NCBI RefSeq assembly: GCF_052118845.1
Contig: NZ_JBQKGJ010000016.1
Location: 9,936 to 73,935, forward strand
DNA from: Bilifractor sp002394235
GTDB taxonomy: Bacteria; Bacillota; Clostridia; Lachnospirales; Lachnospiraceae
Direction: 5' to 3'
DNA: 64,000 nt
Shown one piece after another: positions 1 to 9,034 of this stretch. The notes under the pieces were generated by a model. It did no database searches. It was not told the DNA's origin and saw only the letters and a list, made by a program, of their open reading frames with translations. Within the stretch, counting starts at the first letter, position 1; every line of letters begins with the position of its first letter. The position numbers and the translations under genes were made by a program.

Positions 1-1033
1 TTGCCAGGTCAAGGGTTACAACTGCCTCGTTGGCAACTGCCTTGTACACGGTCATGGTCTGCTTGCCGTCTACGATATTCGCAAGGTTTGCCTCGTCGCC
101 GTCCTGTCCGGTGATGATAACATCGTTGCTGCCTGCATAGTCAGACTCAATGGCCTGTGTAACACCGAGTGCCGTAGAATCGTTGGAGCATACGGCTGCA
201 TCCAGCTGTGTACCGTCACTGTAATAAGATCCGAGGATATTCTGGAATCTCTTCATAGCTGTGGAAGTATCCCACTGTGCGGTAGCAACCTGATCAAATT
301 CGGTCTGTCCTGACGGAACCTTCAGAGTGCCCTTGTCGATGTATGGCTTCAGCACATCCATCGCGCCGTTGAAGAAGAATGTCGCATTATTGTCTGCGGG
401 ATCTCCGGCTGTGAACTCGATGTTGTAGGTCTTGTCGCCTGCATTGTCAAGATCCAGCTGCTTTGCAACGAATTCGCCCTGCAGCTTACCTACGGTGTAA
501 TTATCGAAGGATACGTAGTAGCTGATAGCGTCTGTATTCATGATCAGACGGTCATATGCGATAACCGGAATGCCGGCGTCCTTTGCCTCGTTCAGAACCT
601 GGCTCAGAGCCTCGCCGTCGATTGCCGCAACTACCAGCAGGTCTACCTTGTCTGCGATCAGTCCTTCGATATCGTTGTTCTGCTGTGCGGACTTGTTATC
701 GGAATAAGTAAGCTCTACCTTGTAGCCTGCCTTTTCAAACTGGTCCTGCAGATAAGAACCATCGCGGTTCCATCTCTCCAGAGATTTGGTCGGCATCGAA
801 ATACCGATGGTCTGTCCGCCTGCCGACGCCGTATCCGAGGTGGCTTCCGTATCAGCGGACTCATCTGCTGCTTCGCTGGATGCAGAAGATGTGCTTTCCT
901 CCTTCGCCGCCGATGATGCGGAAGACGAAGATCCGGACGCGGATGTACTTGTGGATGCGGTGGATCCGCAGCCCGCGAACAGAGATGCCGCCATAGCCGT
1001 ACAAAGCAGTGTGCTTACGATTCTCTTTTTCAT
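1..1033 (-). CDS. Sugar ABC transporter substrate-binding lipoprotein, XylF/ChvE-like (3' end outside window)
   Basis: Secreted lipoprotein that should bind a monosaccharide for an ABC importer. The minus strand reads from ATG at 1033, eight bases after an AGGAGG site, and stays open to the window edge, so the C-terminus is missing. The N-terminus is a lipoprotein signal (MKKRIVSTLLCTAMAASLFA then GCGS) followed by a Ser/Ala-rich linker to about residue 70. The mature part is a type I periplasmic-binding fold with KSLERWNRDG, IPVIAYDRLI and TGQDGDEANL segments typical of xylose or multiple-sugar binding proteins. The transporter ATPase and permease would be expected further left. It is a paralogue of the lipoprotein at 3295-4353. 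The sugar cannot be fixed from sequence. Confidence 0.9.
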   Translation of the reverse strand, partial: MKKRIVSTLLCTAMAASLFAGCGSTASTSTSASGSSSSASSAAKEESTSSASSEAADESADTEATSDTASAGGQTIGISMPTKSLERWNRDGSYLQDQFEKAGYKVELTYSDNKSAQQNNDIEGLIADKVDLLVVAAIDGEALSQVLNEAKDAGIPVIAYDRLIMNTDAISYYVSFDNYTVGKLQGEFVAKQLDLDNAGDKTYNIEFTAGDPADNNATFFFNGAMDVLKPYIDKGTLKVPSGQTEFDQVATAQWDTSTAMKRFQNILGSYYSDGTQLDAAVCSNDSTALGVTQAIESDYAGSNDVIITGQDGDEANLANIVDGKQTMTVYKAVANEAVVTLDLA

Positions 1034-1100
1034 TTTCTAAAACCCTCCTTTTGATCATACAAATGAAAAAAGAAACCTGCGTGAAACATAACGATGTGGA

Positions 1101-1110
1101 AAACCGGTTT
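1101..1110. promoter_or_regulatory. Palindrome AAACCGGTTT upstream of the sugar-binding gene
   Basis: A perfect 10-bp palindrome about 70 bp upstream of the start at 1033. It resembles the core of a LacI-family or catabolite operator but does not match the cre consensus, which has a single central CG. Function is a guess. Confidence 0.25.
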
Positions 1111-1207
1111 GATGACTAGAAGTTTTCCTTTCATACCCGTATGATATCATTCATTATTCACAACGAAAATATGTCATTCTTGCTCGAAATCATACGAAAT
1201 ATCCAAA

Positions 1208-1289
1208 ATAAAATCCTATCCCCATGTCCGGAGGGTAGGATTTTTTTGTCAAAAAAATCCCGTGAAGCAAAAATATCCTACTCCACGGG
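1208..1289 (-). terminator. Double terminator downstream of pgcA
   Basis: Reading leftward from the pgcA stop, a CCCGTG/CACGGG hairpin (1259-1289) is followed by a run of seven T. A second hairpin (1208-1247, AAATCCTA-type stem) follows and ends in TTTTATTTT; its other strand also ends in seven T. The pair isolates pgcA from the sugar-binding gene downstream. Confidence 0.7.
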
Positions 1290-1344
1290 TGATCGTAAAT
1301 GCGCATGCGTTCTCTGTCTCTGCTGCGGCAGACGCTGTTCTCCT

Positions 1345-3036
1345 TTATCGGTCTGCCGAAAATGCCTCCAGAACCGCATCCCGCAGCCCGTCCGCTCTTC
1401 GCTCGGCATCCTGGCTGTTTTCAGCGCGCGTATAGAAATAAAACTTCAGCTTCGGTTCCGTGCCCGACGGCCGCATCGCGAACCAGTCACCGTTTTCCAT
1501 ACGGAACTTCAGCACATTCGACGGCGGAATATCTTCCCATCCATGGAGATAGTCGGTAACCTCCGCGACGCGGAATTCTCCGAACCGGTCCGGTTTCTCC
1601 TCCCGCGCCTTCCGCATGATCCGCGCAATTTCTTCCGCTCCGGTCTGTCCCTTCCGAATCAGAGACACCTGTCTCTCGGCAAAATACCCATACCTTTTGT
1701 ACAGCGCCTCCAGCGCGTCGCCCGGTGTCATGCCTTTCTTCTTATAAAATGCTGCCATCTCCATCATCAGAAGCCCCGCCGCAATTCCGTCCTTGTCCCG
1801 CACCCGCTCACCGGGCGCGCAGCCGATGCTCTCCTCATACGCGAAGAAATACCGGTACCCTTCCTTCTCAAGCCGCGGAATGACGCCGCAGATATTCTTG
1901 AAGCCCGTCAGTGCCTCAAATACCCGGATCCCGTAGGACTCGCAGATAGTTTTCCCCATGTCTCCGGTCACGATGGATTTTATCATCGCCCCGTTTTCCG
2001 GCAGAGTCCCCGCCGCCTTCTGACTCTCCGCCATGTACGCGATCAGCATCGCTCCGGTCTGATTGCCGTTCAAGGGACGGAAGCCTCCCTTCCCGTCCGG
2101 CAGCTCCACCGCCATACGGTCACTGTCCGGATCCGTGGCGATCAGCAGATCCGCGTGCAGCTTCTTCCCAAGCTTCTCCGCAAGCGCAAACCCACGAGGA
2201 TCCTCCGGGTTCGGATATCCCACCGTTGTAAAATCCGGATCGGGATCCTTCTGTTCCGGGACGATCATAAAATTTTCATATCCAAGTTCCCGCGCCGCCG
2301 TCTCCATCGGGATGCTTCCCGCCCCGTTCAGCGGTGTGTACACGACGATAACTGAGCGATCCAGTTCGCTGTCCGGTCTCTGCTTCAGTCCCTCCGCATA
2401 GTCCAGATACCTCCGGTCCATATCCTCTCCGATCATACGGATCATTCCCTCCCGGATTCCCTCTTTCAGAGACATCCGGGGGAATGGATCAAAGAGGTCG
2501 AGTCCCTGAATCTCCCGCAGAATCCCGTCGGATACCGCGCCCGAGATCTGGGCTCCGTCCTCCTGGTAAACCTTGTAGCCGTTATATTCCTTTGGATTGT
2601 GGCTTGCCGTCATATTGATCCCGGAAAGCGCATGTAGCTCCCGCACCGCAAAGGACAGTTCCGGCGTCGGTCTCATGGACGGGAACAGCCACACGCGGAT
2701 TCCGTTTCCCGCCAGAATCTCCGCCGCCAGTTCCGAATACTCCCTGGAATGATGCCGGCAGTCATAGGCCACCGCGACGCCCCTTGTCAGATCCTCTCCG
2801 CTCTTCTTCAGATAACCGGCGATCCCCTGCGTCGCTCTTCCGACCGTGAGCGGATTCATCCGGTTCGTCCCCGCGCCGCAGATGCCTCTTAAGCCCGCCG
2901 TTCCGAATACAATCTCCTGATAAAACCGGTCGTTGATTTCCCGTTTGTCTCCGCGGATCGAGAGCAGCTCCTGCCTCATCGGGTCACCTTCCGGAAGCCT
3001 GTCCAGCCATTCCTGATATTTTTCCTCTGCATTCAT
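1345..3036 (-). CDS. pgcA: Phosphoglucomutase/phosphomannomutase
   Basis: Interconverts hexose 1- and 6-phosphates (alpha-phosphohexomutase superfamily), linking sugar catabolism to UDP-glucose and glycogen synthesis. At 563 residues it matches the PgcA-type enzyme. The phosphoserine loop TASHNPKEYNGYKVY lies near residue 140, the metal loop DPDSDR near residue 305 and the sugar-binding loop FAYEESIGC near residue 395. The C-terminal phosphate-binding part MRPSGTEPKLKFYF is present, so the enzyme looks complete. It sits between two sugar-binding genes on the same strand and has its own double terminator. ATG 3036 is preceded by a modest GGCAGG site. Substrate preference between glucose and mannose is not resolved. 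Confidence 0.93.
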   Translation of the reverse strand: MNAEEKYQEWLDRLPEGDPMRQELLSIRGDKREINDRFYQEIVFGTAGLRGICGAGTNRMNPLTVGRATQGIAGYLKKSGEDLTRGVAVAYDCRHHSREYSELAAEILAGNGIRVWLFPSMRPTPELSFAVRELHALSGINMTASHNPKEYNGYKVYQEDGAQISGAVSDGILREIQGLDLFDPFPRMSLKEGIREGMIRMIGEDMDRRYLDYAEGLKQRPDSELDRSVIVVYTPLNGAGSIPMETAARELGYENFMIVPEQKDPDPDFTTVGYPNPEDPRGFALAEKLGKKLHADLLIATDPDSDRMAVELPDGKGGFRPLNGNQTGAMLIAYMAESQKAAGTLPENGAMIKSIVTGDMGKTICESYGIRVFEALTGFKNICGVIPRLEKEGYRYFFAYEESIGCAPGERVRDKDGIAAGLLMMEMAAFYKKKGMTPGDALEALYKRYGYFAERQVSLIRKGQTGAEEIARIMRKAREEKPDRFGEFRVAEVTDYLHGWEDIPPSNVLKFRMENGDWFAMRPSGTEPKLKFYFYTRAENSQDAERRADGLRDAVLEAFSADR

Positions 3037-3072
3037 AAACCGAACCTGCCTTTCTCATCGTTATTCGTAGGT

Positions 3073-3180
3073 CGCATCCATCTCGCCCCATGATCCATAC
3101 ATCGCATCCATCTCGCCCACTATAATCCATACATCGCATCCATCTCGCCCACCATGATCCATACATCGCATCCATTTTGC
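3073..3180. repeat. 32-bp tandem repeat, about 3.3 copies
   Basis: Copies of a unit beginning CGCATCCATCTCGCCC start at 3073, 3103, 3135 and 3167 (the first is 30 bp). Copies are contiguous with no spacers. The array fills the gap upstream of pgcA. Confidence 0.85.
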
Positions 3181-3294
3181 TCCGCATTGTTCGCCCGTGG
3201 CTGAAAAGTCACGTGAACAGAAGGCACTCCTCGGGTGGACGATAAATCCGCCGTCATTTTCCGACCGCACCTGACAAGGCCCGGTCCACAGATT

Positions 3295-4353
3295 TCACGA
3301 CCCCGACATTTCCTCCGAGCCCTGCGCATGGAGGTACACATCCTCTTTCCTGTGGAATCCGCTCGCAATCACTGTGCTGTCCACATTCTCCTTCGTGACC
3401 TTTACCGGCTGAATGGCAATGTACGGAACATCATAGGTTCCGTCGCTCATGGTCTCATCCGTCTCGGGCATTTTTCCCTTCGCCATCTGCACGGCGTAAT
3501 CCGCCGCCTTCTCCGCAAGCTTCTCGATCGGCTTGTACACCGTAATCGTCTGCGTCCCCTCGACAATTCTCTGACACGCGTCCAGATCCGCGTCCTGTCC
3601 GGTGACCGTGACGCTTCCGGCCTTCTTTCGCTCGGCAAGCACCCGCACCGCCTGACCCGCAATCGCGTCATTGCCACATACAATGGCCCCTGCGTTCTCC
3701 ACATCCTCCGGATGCTCCGTCAAATAGCTGTATGCAATGCTGTCATCCCAGTTGTCGCAGGAAATGCTGTCGATCATCTTCAGATTATCATTGATTTCAG
3801 CGTCGAATCCCTTGTTGACCAGCGTCACGTTGTAATCGGCGGGTGAACCGTTCACCTTCACGTAGCTTCCGCCGTCCGGCATCGCCTCATTCACTGCGTC
3901 CGCCATGAACTTTCCCACCGTCTCATTATCGAATGTTATGTACAGGTCCGTGTCCGCGTTCTGAATCAGACGATCATAGGAAATCACCCGGATTCCCTCC
4001 CTTTTGGCTTCGCTGATCTCCTTTCCCAGACTGTCCCCGTCCGTCGCCACGATCACCAGCACATCCACATCCGAATCTATCATGTGGCTGATAATTGATT
4101 TCTGCTCCCCGACATCTCCGTTCGCGTTGCCCACGATCACCTCCGCCCCGAGGTCCTTCGCCGTCGAGGTAAAAATATCACGGTCCCGCTCCCAGCGCTC
4201 AATTACAAACGAATCAAACACAAGTCCGATCTTCGGCTTCAGCTCCGCCTTCTCCGGCTCCACAGATGACGTATCCGGCCGCTCCGTGCCGCAGCCGCAG
4301 AGTACTGCCGAAATCAGCAGCGCCGCTCCGCACAAAAATCCCCCTCGCTTCAT
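3295..4353 (-). CDS. Sugar-binding lipoprotein, XylF-like
   Basis: Extracytoplasmic sugar-binding protein of the xylose/ribose family, 352 residues. The signal peptide ends in a lipobox (AVLCGCGTE, residues 18-26). The binding fold carries FVIERWERDR, IRVISYDRLI, CGNDAIAGQAVRVL and VTGQDADLDACQRI, which align with the same segments of the partial protein at 1-1033. ATG 4353 follows GGGAGG. No ATPase or permease gene adjoins it. It diverges from the membrane-anchored sensor at 4562, so it may feed a transporter encoded elsewhere or work with the sensor. Its closeness to that sensor suggests regulation by the same system. Confidence 0.88.
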   Translation of the reverse strand: MKRGGFLCGAALLISAVLCGCGTERPDTSSVEPEKAELKPKIGLVFDSFVIERWERDRDIFTSTAKDLGAEVIVGNANGDVGEQKSIISHMIDSDVDVLVIVATDGDSLGKEISEAKREGIRVISYDRLIQNADTDLYITFDNETVGKFMADAVNEAMPDGGSYVKVNGSPADYNVTLVNKGFDAEINDNLKMIDSISCDNWDDSIAYSYLTEHPEDVENAGAIVCGNDAIAGQAVRVLAERKKAGSVTVTGQDADLDACQRIVEGTQTITVYKPIEKLAEKAADYAVQMAKGKMPETDETMSDGTYDVPYIAIQPVKVTKENVDSTVIASGFHRKEDVYLHAQGSEEMSGS

Positions 4354-4383
4354 AACATCCTCCCGATCATACAGACCTGCCCG

Positions 4384-4446
4384 GCCTGCTCTACATTCAG
4401 GTCCGCCTGCTGCCTGCTCTGCCAGACATTAAGGTCCGCCTGCACT
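4384..4446. repeat. Degenerate tandem repeat in the divergent intergenic region
   Basis: Two imperfect copies of a CTGCTCT...CATT(C/A)AGGTCCGCCTG unit, about 27-30 bp, plus a partial third. They lie just left of the promoter at 4459. Confidence 0.6.
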
Positions 4447-4458
4447 GTTCAACATTCA

Positions 4459-4487
4459 TTGCCTTTTCCTACAGGAATCATTATAAT
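4459..4487 (+). promoter_or_regulatory. Sigma-A promoter for the sugar-sensor operon
   Basis: TTGCCT at 4459-4464, 17-bp spacer, perfect TATAAT at 4482-4487. It predicts transcription from about 4494 and a leader of some 68 nt before the ATG at 4562. Confidence 0.7.
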
Positions 4488-4561
4488 ATTTTAACAGATA
4501 TTGTAGCTGTATTCACAAAAATCTGTTCGTTTTTACAAAAACAGGAAAAGCCATAAGAATC

Positions 4562-5599
4562 ATGATGAAAAAAAATCACAAGCACTCCGGCGGCCGGATC
4601 CGCGGCCTGAATCTGTTCCTCTGTATTTTCGGATCCATTCTGGTCATCATTACCATTGTAAGTATGGTGGTCTTTGAACGCCAGATCCATGCACTCTCAG
4701 ACCTGTCTTCAGGCGGATCCGGTTTCCGGTATAATTTTGCGTACATCGGAGACAAATCAAGCTCCTTTCAGAACGCCGTTTATGATCAGGCTCTCAAAGA
4801 AGCCGAAAAAAACGGCGACTACATCGAATTCACCGGTAAAAACCTGGATACCAGTTACACCATCCCCAAACTCATGGATCTCGCCATTCAGTCCAGGGCG
4901 GACGGCATCATCGTCAACGGCGATGACAGCGAGGAACTCAAGAGTGCCATCAACCGCGCCGTCAATGCCGGCATCCCGGTCATCTGCGTCGGAACTGACT
5001 GCTACGGTTCCGGCAGACAAAGCTTCGTGGGCGTGTCCTACTACAACGTGGGAGAGGCTTATGGCAACACGCTCAGTTCTCTCGCGGAGAACCGCCGGCA
5101 GAACGTGCTTGTCATCGCCAGCCCGGAGGACAAGACCACCGGTCAGAATCTGGTCATCTCCGGAATCAAGAACTCTCTCGAGAAGAATAACGTCATGGAC
5201 CGCTTCTCGATTTCTTCAAAGACCCTCGGCAACGGCGACAGCTTCTCCACCGCCGAAGCCGTCACGGATCTGTTTGAGAGCGCCGATCTCCCGGATATTC
5301 TGGTATGTCTCGACGAAACAACCACGAGCAGCGTGTGCCAGACTATCGTGGACACCAATCATGTAGGCGATGTAACGATCTGCGGCTACTACCGCAACGG
5401 CACCATCCTTAACGCCGTAGAGCGGAATGTCGCGGCGATGACCCTCACGGTCTCCGCAGAGGAAATCGGACGCACTGCCGTCGACAATCTCCTTGAGTAC
5501 ATCGACAGCGGCTTTGTCACCGAGTATTCATCCATCGACATTGAGATCATCACACCCGAAAACGTTGGTGACTATCTGGAGAAGGAGGAAAAGTCTTGA
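4562..5599 (+). CDS. Membrane-anchored sugar-binding sensor protein, XylFII-like
   Basis: Extracytoplasmic ligand sensor partnering the histidine kinase behind it. It has 345 residues. A single N-terminal membrane helix (about residues 17-38) has no lipobox cysteine, so the protein stays anchored instead of acting as a transport lipoprotein. The rest is a type I periplasmic-binding fold (FAYIGDKSSSFQ near 62, ADGIIVNGDD, IPVICVGTDC, ILVCLDETTT). Gene order of binding protein, LytS/YesM kinase and YesN regulator matches XylFII-LytS-YesN of Clostridium beijerinckii, where XylFII binds xylose and activates the kinase. ATG 4562 or 4565 may be used; the ribosome site is weak. The stop overlaps the TTG start of the kinase by 3 nt. 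The ligand is inferred only. Confidence 0.85.
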   Translation: MMKKNHKHSGGRIRGLNLFLCIFGSILVIITIVSMVVFERQIHALSDLSSGGSGFRYNFAYIGDKSSSFQNAVYDQALKEAEKNGDYIEFTGKNLDTSYTIPKLMDLAIQSRADGIIVNGDDSEELKSAINRAVNAGIPVICVGTDCYGSGRQSFVGVSYYNVGEAYGNTLSSLAENRRQNVLVIASPEDKTTGQNLVISGIKNSLEKNNVMDRFSISSKTLGNGDSFSTAEAVTDLFESADLPDILVCLDETTTSSVCQTIVDTNHVGDVTICGYYRNGTILNAVERNVAAMTLTVSAEEIGRTAVDNLLEYIDSGFVTEYSSIDIEIITPENVGDYLEKEEKS

Positions 5600-7131
5600 T
5601 TCATCTGAAAAAAAACAGACCGGACAGCCCTCCGCAGAAGTCTTTTTCTGTCCCGAACGGGCAGAGACGTCTTCTCCACACCCTGGAGGGAAAGCTCACC
5701 CTCACGTTTCTGCTGGCCACCGCAGGTATTTTTGCCGTAAACCTCTTTCTGTTCCTGAATATCAACAACGCGCTCGAAAGGGTCAACCGTGTCTTCTACT
5801 CCAATGTCCAGACCAACAACCTGTCCGAGGCTCTGGACAGTGTTCAGCAGAGTCTGACCGATTATCTGAATGTCGGAAGCTCGGATAATCTCCGCAGTTT
5901 CTATCAGGTTCAGGGTGATTACACGAACTGCCTTGCCGCACTCGGCGATTATTCCGACAGCGTTGAGATTCAGAGCACGACCCGCGATATTCAGAATCTC
6001 TCTGATCATTACATGGAGCTTTGCGAAAACGCGCTCACCGCCAAGAGAGGAAGAAATATCCAGAAATACAAGGACTATTATGAGGAAACCGTAAGCATGA
6101 ACGACATCCTGCAGTCATACATCTACAGCATGAACAACCTCCTGCTGAAGGGCAACTCGGACAATTATCTGAAGCTCGCGGACACCTTCCATTCTCTGGA
6201 AATCGTCTCCCTGTTCATGATCGTCATGATCGCCTTCCTCGATGTCTTCATGATCGTCACTACCGTCCGGCATGCGACCGCCCCTCTGCACGCACTAATC
6301 GCGGAGGCCGGCGAAATCGGAAAGGGAAACTTTGACGTTCCTCCGCTTGCGGTAAAAAGCGACGATGAGCTCGGCATCGTCACCTCCGCCTTCAACGAAA
6401 TGGTCGTCAGCATGAAAGGTTATCTCCAGAAGCTCAGGGAATCCATGGAATCCGAGAACCGGCTGAAGGAACGGGAACTCCTCATGAACGCCCACCTCAA
6501 GGAAGCCGAGCTGAAATATCTGCAGGCCCAGATCAATCCGCACTTCCTGTTCAATACCCTCAATGCAGGCGCGCAGCTTGCCATGATGGAGGAAGCGGAC
6601 GGGACCTATAAGTATCTGCAGAATGTCGCTGCCTTCTTCCGCAATAAGACAAACCGTGAGAACCAGATCACAACTCTCGCGGATGAAATTGCCCTCGCTG
6701 ACAACTACATGTATATCATCAACGTGCGTTTTTCCGGCGCAATCACCTATGAGAAGAGAATCGACGATGATCTGACCCGGGTATCGGTACCCAGCATGAT
6801 TCTGCAGCCAATCATCGAAAACGCGATCAATCACGGCGTCCGCGACATGGACCGCCCGGCGGTCATCATCCTCTCCGTTTACCGGACCGGAAAATATATC
6901 ACGCTCTCTGTCCATGACAACGGAAGAGGGATGACGGAGGAACAGATGAACGCGATTCTATCCGGAAACGCTCCTGTCAGACGAAAGGGAGATGAGACAA
7001 ACGGAGTCGGGCTCTCCAATGTAATCAGCCGGATGCGGCTGTTTTACAACAGCGAGGATGTCTTTGACATCACAAGCCCGGGCGAGGGACAGGGAACCGA
7101 GGTCCTGCTTTATATTCCGATGCCGGAATAA
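5596..7131 (+). CDS. Sensor histidine kinase, LytS/YesM type
   Basis: Membrane kinase of 511 residues. Membrane helices lie at about 34-56 and 200-225 with an extracytoplasmic helical region between, then a HAMP segment. The His_kinase motif NPHFLFNTL has its phospho-accepting His near residue 316, and the ATPase domain includes IIENAINHGV and DNGRGM. The start is TTG at 5596, chosen because GGAGG lies just upstream and the codon overlaps the previous stop, a sign of translational coupling. The kinase should phosphorylate the YesN-type regulator encoded next. Signal input probably comes from the anchored sugar-binding protein at 4562. Confidence 0.92.
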   Translation: MIHLKKNRPDSPPQKSFSVPNGQRRLLHTLEGKLTLTFLLATAGIFAVNLFLFLNINNALERVNRVFYSNVQTNNLSEALDSVQQSLTDYLNVGSSDNLRSFYQVQGDYTNCLAALGDYSDSVEIQSTTRDIQNLSDHYMELCENALTAKRGRNIQKYKDYYEETVSMNDILQSYIYSMNNLLLKGNSDNYLKLADTFHSLEIVSLFMIVMIAFLDVFMIVTTVRHATAPLHALIAEAGEIGKGNFDVPPLAVKSDDELGIVTSAFNEMVVSMKGYLQKLRESMESENRLKERELLMNAHLKEAELKYLQAQINPHFLFNTLNAGAQLAMMEEADGTYKYLQNVAAFFRNKTNRENQITTLADEIALADNYMYIINVRFSGAITYEKRIDDDLTRVSVPSMILQPIIENAINHGVRDMDRPAVIILSVYRTGKYITLSVHDNGRGMTEEQMNAILSGNAPVRRKGDETNGVGLSNVISRMRLFYNSEDVFDITSPGEGQGTEVLLYIPMPE

Positions 7132-7186
7132 CCATGATCATTAACGCGCCGTGGATGTCGGCGCCGCATTAAAGGGGGAATTGAAA

Positions 7187-8836
7187 ATGTACAGAGTTCT
7201 GCTGGCAGATGATGAAGGGATCGCCATCGATTCTCTTACGTATATTATGGATAAGGAATTTCATGACAGATGTGAGGTGCGCTCCGCCAGAAGCGGCCGC
7301 GCCGTCATTGAATTGGCGGAGACCTTCCGGCCGGACATCGCCGTCATGGATATCCGCATGCCCGGAATTGACGGTATCGAGGCGATCCGGGAAATCCGGA
7401 AATTCAGCCCCGCAACGGTTTTTATCGTCCTCACCGCCTATGACAAGTTCAGCTTTGCCAAGGACGCGCTGGATCTCGGCGTCATGAGTTTTCTGACAAA
7501 GCCTCTGGACCGCAAGGTCTTCGTCGATACGATGACCCGAGCGATGGCCGGTATCGACCGCACCCGTGAACAGCGAAGCCGCGAGCTCTCGAATCGTGAA
7601 AAGCTCGATGCCGTCGTTCCCATGATTGAAAACGGTCTGGTTTATTCTCTGCTCCTTCTGGATAATTCCCCGCAAGTCACGGCAAGCTACTGCAATCTGC
7701 TGGAAATTCCTGAATCCTATGGTTTTGTCGCGCTTCTTGCGTGCGGAGACGTTGCATCCGGGCATGAGAATCCGGAACAGCCAAAAGCCCCTGCTCCCCT
7801 CACCGGAAGCGGAGACCACCTGGGCAATCCGATCGGAACCGGAATCCGCCTTCAGAAGTATTATGCAAAAATCCGTGAGATTCTGAAAGAATACAGTGCT
7901 CATGCTGTCATCGGGCAGATCATGATGAACAAGATCCCTGTCTTCATTCCCTATGAGGCCGCCAGAATGGACTATGTCGAAAGGGTCCGGGTGATCGACC
8001 GCGTCCGCAGAATCATCTCGCGCCTGAAGGAGGAGACCGGGGTAAATTACCGCATGGGAATCGGCTCTGTCATGCCTCTTTCAGACATGCGCACCTCTTA
8101 TCGGGAGGCACTCCGCTCCCTCTGCGAGAACAACGAGACAGTATCCCACGCCGACGATCTCCCTGTCTCCTGCACCTACGAGCAGGATTACCCGATTGAC
8201 CTTGAGAAACAGCTCTTCGACAGTGTGAAGAACGGCAATATCCGGGACGCCGGATTGTACGCAGACCAGTTTTTTACCTGGATGGAGAAAACACAGGCCG
8301 CGACCTATGAAAATAACGTGCGTCTGAAGACGATCGAATTTGTACTCTGGGCCGAGCACATTGCCTACCAGAGCGGAGGCTTTGGCCTGTATCGCTTTGC
8401 GGATCGCGGCGATTATCTGAATATTATCTCTGACTATACGGTTGCGGAGCTGCACACGTGGTTTGTAACGAAGATCCGGGATGCCGCCGAAAAAATCGCC
8501 GATAAGGCCAAAAGCAGCGCCAGCAGCCTGACGCACCGGGCAAAGGAATATATCGACAGCCACTACTCCCGAGACCTGTCACTTGATGACGTCTCAAGGG
8601 AGCTCAACATCAGTCCCTACTATTTCAGCAAGATTTTCAAGGAAGAGGAGGGTGTAACCTTTATCGAATACCTGACCGGCATCCGGCTCAGTCACGCCAA
8701 AAAGCTTCTCGCCGAGAATAAGCTTCCGGTAAAAGAGATCTGCGCTGCCGTGGGCTACCAGGATCCGAATTACTTCAGCCGGCTCTTCCGGCGTTCCGAA
8801 GGTGTATCCCCGACCGAATACCGCGAATCCCGGTGA
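7187..8836 (+). CDS. YesN-type response regulator with AraC DNA-binding domain
   Basis: Transcription activator of 549 residues. The receiver domain has acidic residues DDE near 8-10, phospho-acceptor D55 in AVMDIRMPGIDG and the conserved Lys in LTKPLD. A long middle region of about 300 residues follows, then an AraC-type double helix-turn-helix at about 445-545 (YYFSKIFKEEEGVTF, YFSRLFRRSEGVSP). I prefer ATG 7187, which has AAAGGGGG just upstream, over the in-frame GTG 7151. It completes the three-gene sugar sensor. The likely target is a sugar uptake operon such as that of the lipoprotein at 1033 or 4353. Confidence 0.92.
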   Translation: MYRVLLADDEGIAIDSLTYIMDKEFHDRCEVRSARSGRAVIELAETFRPDIAVMDIRMPGIDGIEAIREIRKFSPATVFIVLTAYDKFSFAKDALDLGVMSFLTKPLDRKVFVDTMTRAMAGIDRTREQRSRELSNREKLDAVVPMIENGLVYSLLLLDNSPQVTASYCNLLEIPESYGFVALLACGDVASGHENPEQPKAPAPLTGSGDHLGNPIGTGIRLQKYYAKIREILKEYSAHAVIGQIMMNKIPVFIPYEAARMDYVERVRVIDRVRRIISRLKEETGVNYRMGIGSVMPLSDMRTSYREALRSLCENNETVSHADDLPVSCTYEQDYPIDLEKQLFDSVKNGNIRDAGLYADQFFTWMEKTQAATYENNVRLKTIEFVLWAEHIAYQSGGFGLYRFADRGDYLNIISDYTVAELHTWFVTKIRDAAEKIADKAKSSASSLTHRAKEYIDSHYSRDLSLDDVSRELNISPYYFSKIFKEEEGVTFIEYLTGIRLSHAKKLLAENKLPVKEICAAVGYQDPNYFSRLFRRSEGVSPTEYRESR

Positions 8837-8898
8837 ATCTGTCCACTACGGAGCCTGTCCCCCGCGGAATCTGTCCCTCGCGGAGTCTGTCTCATACG
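8835..8898. repeat. 16-bp tandem repeat, four copies
   Basis: Four contiguous copies of GARTCTGTCCNYNRCG start at 8835, 8851, 8867 and 8883. The first copy begins inside the TGA stop of the response regulator. Confidence 0.85.
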
Positions 8899-8994
8899 GA
8901 GTGCTCAGCTCCCACCGGGTTGGAATTTTTTTCTGAAATCTGGACCGATTTATCGACATTTGATCTTTATGTAGCTTTTAACTCCCGGAAATGT

Positions 8995-9000
8995 TATAAT
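8995..9000 (+). promoter_or_regulatory. -10 box ahead of the EAL protein
   Basis: A perfect TATAAT ends at 9000. The -35 region (TAGCTT at 8972) is poor, so expression may need an activator. Transcription from about 9006 favours the TTG start at 9035 over GTG 9017. Confidence 0.4.
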
Positions 9001-9034
9001 CCATTTTTAATCATATGTGTGGGAGTATTATACA

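Noticed and set aside
1097..1112. cre (CcpA) site
   Set aside because: The centre is CCGG rather than a single CG, so the arms are out of phase with the cre consensus.
1141..2355. Long rightward open frame opposite pgcA (404 codons)
   Set aside because: It is the antisense shadow of a clear phosphohexomutase; its product is Arg/His/Pro-rich with no recognisable domain.
3073..3180. CRISPR array
   Set aside because: Copies are contiguous without spacers and no cas genes are present; the same holds for the arrays at 43730, 50504 and 60191.
7151..7186. GTG 7151 as start of the first response regulator
   Set aside because: It has no ribosome site, adds 12 residues before the receiver domain, and ATG 7187 has a strong one.
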